NCBI GenBank assembly: GCA_903835275.1
Contig: CAILMK010000468.1
Coordinates: forward strand, 1 to 7,118
Direction of reading: 5' to 3'
Length of the DNA stretch: 7,118 nt
DNA from: an uncultured bacterium
GTDB lineage: Bacteria; Bacteroidota; Bacteroidia; CAILMK01
The number at the start of each line of letters is the position of its first letter. Positions within the stretch are counted from its first letter, which is position 1. Below, one piece after another: positions 4,886-7,118 of the stretch. The notes under the pieces were generated by a model. The model was not told where the DNA came from. It searched no databases and worked only from the letters and a program-made list of their open reading frames with translations. The position numbers were made by a program, and so were the translations under genes.

Positions 4886-6703
4886 TTAATTGCTTCCTAC
4901 AGCAGATTTTTCGCGGCGTTTCCTTTCAGTATCGTCCAGATATATTTTACGAAGACGGATGCTTGCAGGAGTTACTTCCACGTACTCATCTTCCTGTATG
5001 TATTCCATCGCTTCCTCCAGGGAGAACTTGATGGCAGGCGCAATGCGTACGTTGGTATCCGTACCGGAAGCACGCATATTGGTTAATTGTTTTCCTTCAA
5101 TTACATTTATCACCAAATCATCCAGACGAGTATTTTCACCGATGATCTGACCGCCGTAAATTTCCTGTCCCGGATCAATGAAAAAGCTTCCGCGATCCTG
5201 TAATTTATCGATACGATATGCTGTAGCCGCACCTTTATCACCACTAATGAGTACGCCATTGGTGCGTCCCGGAATACCTTGTTTTACGGGCTCATATCCT
5301 TTAAACCTGTGGCCCATGATGCCTTCTCCTGCAGTTGCAGTCAGCATGATGTTACGCAGTCCTGCCAATCCGCGGGATGGGATATTGAATTCAAGGTGCT
5401 GCAGATCGCCCTTAGGCTCCATTACAAGCATTTCTCCCTTGCGCTGGGTCACTAAGTCAATCACACGTCCGGAACTCTCGTCGGGCACGTCTACCGTAAG
5501 TATTTCATAAGGCTCGCAACGTACGCCATCAATATCCTTGAAAATTACCTTTGGTTGTCCCACCTGCATTTCAAATCCTTCCCTGCGCATGGTTTCGATC
5601 AGGATGGAAAGGTGAAGGATACCACGGCCAAATACGAGGAACGAATCTGCTGAGTTTGTTTCTTCCACACGTAATGCAAGATTCTTTTCAGTTTCTTTCA
5701 TCAGGCGGTCACGGATCTGGCGGGAAGTAACGAATTTACCTTCCTTACCAAAGAACGGTGAGTTATTAATGGTGAAGAGCATATTCATTGTAGGTTCCTC
5801 GATATCGATAGGCTTCAGGCCTTCCGGATTTTCAAAGTCAGCAATGGTATCACCGATTTCGAAATCATCGATACCGAATACAGCGCAAATATCACCCGCT
5901 TTCACAGGCTCTTTGGTGCGCAATTTACCAAGACCTTCAAAAGTATATATTTCCTTGATACGTGATTTTACTATGGAGCCGTCCCTTTTCACGAGGGAAA
6001 CAGGCATGTTTTCCTGAAGTGTACCGCGGAATACACGTCCCACTGCAATACGTCCTGTATAAGAGGAGTAGTCAATGGATGTGATCTGCATCTGCGGAGT
6101 TCCTTCCCAAGCAGGAGCCGGCGGAATAAATTCAATGATGGCATCGAGAAGATCCAGGATATTATCCTTCGGCTCTTTCCAGTCAGTGGACATCCATCCT
6201 TGCTTGGAAGAACCGTACAGGGTAGGGAAGTTCAACTGGTCTTCAGTAGCTTCCAGATTGAAGAAAAGATCGAAAATCTGTTCGTGCACTTCATCCGGAC
6301 GGCAATTAGGCTTATCCACCTTGTTTACAACAACGATAGGTTTTAATCCTAAATGTAATGCCTTGGAAAGCACGAAACGCGTTTGCGGCATAGCGCCTTC
6401 AAAGGCGTCCACGAGTAAAAGTACTCCATCAGCCATGTTCAATACGCGTTCCACCTCACCGCCAAAGTCGGCGTGACCGGGAGTATCAATAATATTGATC
6501 TTTACACCCTTATACTGAATGGATACGTTCTTGGCAAGGATGGTAATACCTCTTTCACGCTCCAAATCGTTGTTATCCAGGATGAGTTCCCCGGTTTCCT
6601 GGTTCTCTCGGAATAAGGCAGTCTGGTGAAGCATTTTATCCACAAGGGTTGTTTTCCCGTGGTCAACGTGTGCGATGATCGCAATATTTCTGATCTTGTT
6701 CAT
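4886..6703 (-). CDS. typA: Ribosome-associated translational GTPase TypA/BipA
   Basis: This encodes a 605-residue protein, close to the roughly 607 of the E. coli protein. GTPase motifs are intact: AHVDHGKT (11-18, P-loop), RERGIT (49-54, switch I), DTPGH (73-77), NKVD (127-130) and SSK (165-167). An EF-Tu-like beta-barrel follows at about 200-290, with TGRIAVGRVFRG. Next come the two EF-G-like domains, with GRGILHLSILIETMRREGFE in the first and a segment starting EPYEILTVDVP in the second. The TypA-specific C-terminal domain covers the rest and ends in a basic tail. TypA binds the ribosome at the elongation-factor site and in other bacteria supports ribosome assembly and growth under cold or other stress. 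The start is the ATG at 6701-6703 (MNKIRNIAIIAHVDHGK). A longer frame to 6745 is rejected because it would run through the -7 promoter motif at 6724-6731. A terminator follows, and no partner gene shares the strand closely, so it is probably transcribed alone. Confidence 0.97.
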   Translation of the reverse strand: MNKIRNIAIIAHVDHGKTTLVDKMLHQTALFRENQETGELILDNNDLERERGITILAKNVSIQYKGVKINIIDTPGHADFGGEVERVLNMADGVLLLVDAFEGAMPQTRFVLSKALHLGLKPIVVVNKVDKPNCRPDEVHEQIFDLFFNLEATEDQLNFPTLYGSSKQGWMSTDWKEPKDNILDLLDAIIEFIPPAPAWEGTPQMQITSIDYSSYTGRIAVGRVFRGTLQENMPVSLVKRDGSIVKSRIKEIYTFEGLGKLRTKEPVKAGDICAVFGIDDFEIGDTIADFENPEGLKPIDIEEPTMNMLFTINNSPFFGKEGKFVTSRQIRDRLMKETEKNLALRVEETNSADSFLVFGRGILHLSILIETMRREGFEMQVGQPKVIFKDIDGVRCEPYEILTVDVPDESSGRVIDLVTQRKGEMLVMEPKGDLQHLEFNIPSRGLAGLRNIMLTATAGEGIMGHRFKGYEPVKQGIPGRTNGVLISGDKGAATAYRIDKLQDRGSFFIDPGQEIYGGQIIGENTRLDDLVINVIEGKQLTNMRASGTDTNVRIAPAIKFSLEEAMEYIQEDEYVEVTPASIRLRKIYLDDTERKRREKSAVGSN

Positions 6704-6723
6704 AGGATAGGCAAAAGAAGGTG

Positions 6724-6731
6724 CAAAGGTA
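6724..6731 (-). promoter_or_regulatory. Probable -7 promoter element of typA
   Basis: On the minus strand this reads TACCTTTG, a full match to TAnnTTTG, ending 20 bases before the ATG at 6703. A TTG at 6747-6749 lies 15 bases further upstream, shorter than the usual -33 spacing. The motif sits inside the alternative longer reading frame and so supports the shorter start. Confidence 0.55.
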
Positions 6732-6873
6732 CGCAAAAAAACCATTCAAGGTATTGCCTTACTGTAAAGAAAAACGGAGAATAAAGGTCAAAGCGTATAT
6801 GGTTGATAATGAGTGTCTTGTTTTGTGTGTATTTGAGGATTAATGATTGAAAAAGGGGATGGGCTCAAATATT

Positions 6874-6889
6874 GTCCTCCGCGGCGGAT
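6874..6889. repeat. GC-rich palindrome, copy 2 (degenerate)
   Basis: GTCCTCCG/CGGCGGAT matches the perfect palindrome at 2175-2190 at 14 of 16 bases. The right arm is identical and the left arm has two changes, so the stem is partly decayed. It lies about 170 bases upstream of the typA start. Confidence 0.6.
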
Positions 6890-6944
6890 TGAAGTGATGG
6901 CTCAGACTGCTAAAAAGGAGTGAAGTTTTGGAAGCATTTCATTC

Positions 6945-6976
6945 GCACATTAACACATTATCCAATCTGCAAATTA
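6945..6976. repeat. Degenerate tandem octamers
   Basis: Four consecutive 8-base units read GCACATTA, ACACATTA, TCCAATCT and GCAAATTA. Three share the form nCAnATTA or close to it; the third is diverged. This is a weaker array than the heptamers at 673-707. Confidence 0.4.
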
Positions 6977-7118
6977 ATTCCTTAATAATTCAAATAATTA
7001 AGTGGTTCTACGAGAATTTTAGTGGAAAAAGGGTCAGTTTACCATAATGAAAGAGGGCATTAATTCTAAATCTCTCAAAGTTTCTAAACCCCCGTGAAGT
7101 ATTTATCAATGTTTGAAT

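Larger units (their letters stand above)
6732..7118. other. Non-coding region upstream of typA to the window edge
   Basis: I find no supported gene in these 387 bases. They include a copy of the GC-rich palindrome (6874-6889), a degenerate octamer array (6945-6976) and an AT-rich inverted repeat CTTAAT/ATTAAG at 6981-7002 with a 10-base loop. Beyond about 7003 the sequence is unassigned. A minus-strand frame from the edge to 7084 would end NIDKYFTGV and could be the tail of a gene outside the window, but it is too short to call. Confidence 0.6.

Noticed and set aside
4890..6476. Several plus-strand open frames of 80-130 residues inside typA
   Set aside because: They are antisense to a well-supported conserved gene and show no domain, promoter or start signal.
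6704..6745. Fourteen-residue N-terminal extension of TypA
   Set aside because: It runs through the TACCTTTG promoter motif, and the family begins right at the P-loop strand (MNKIRNIAIIAHVDHGK).
7008..7118. Minus-strand open frame of 36 codons reaching the window edge
   Set aside because: Short, AT-rich, no recognisable domain; another minus frame at the edge is equally plausible, so neither is called as a gene.

Overview
The window looks like chromosomal DNA from a member of the Bacteroidota, probably near the Chitinophagales/Sphingobacteriales; the rank below phylum is inference. Three things point there. Two genes end in the C-terminal sorting domain used by the type IX secretion system (T9SS), a system essentially confined to this phylum. 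Three genes are preceded by the Bacteroidota -7 promoter motif TAnnTTTG. Clear Shine-Dalgarno sequences are lacking upstream of most starts.

Layout: (1) 1-387, plus strand, is the 3' end of a T9SS-exported protein (end of a PKD-like domain plus sorting domain), followed by a strong intrinsic terminator. (2) 388-712 is non-coding, with a hairpin repeat and a tandem array of five AT-rich heptamers. (3) 713-1531, minus strand, is an outer-membrane beta-barrel protein. It is divergent from (4) 1717-2163, plus strand, a small lipoprotein with a Ser/Thr-rich tether and a monohaem cytochrome c domain. (5) 2164-2453 is a dense group of short palindromes. (6) 2454-4499, minus strand, is a 681-residue secreted beta-helix protein with a fibronectin-III-like domain and a T9SS sorting domain. 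(7) 4500-4885 is a second palindrome-rich spacer ending in the typA terminator. (8) 4886-6703, minus strand, is the ribosome-associated translational GTPase TypA/BipA. (9) 6704-7118 holds the typA promoter and more repeat-like sequence, with no supported gene.

The genes do not form one pathway. Four encode envelope or exported proteins (two T9SS cargoes, one outer-membrane barrel, one lipoprotein cytochrome); typA is a housekeeping gene. No operon is evident: each gene has its own spacer and the strand switches repeatedly.

I do not see a convincing new multi-gene system. The most unusual content is in the spacers: at least nine short palindromes of several sequence types, related to one another in places, plus a 36-bp direct repeat (34/36 identical) that brackets the beta-helix gene. 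These resemble dispersed REP-like or MITE-like elements, but copy number outside the window is unknown.
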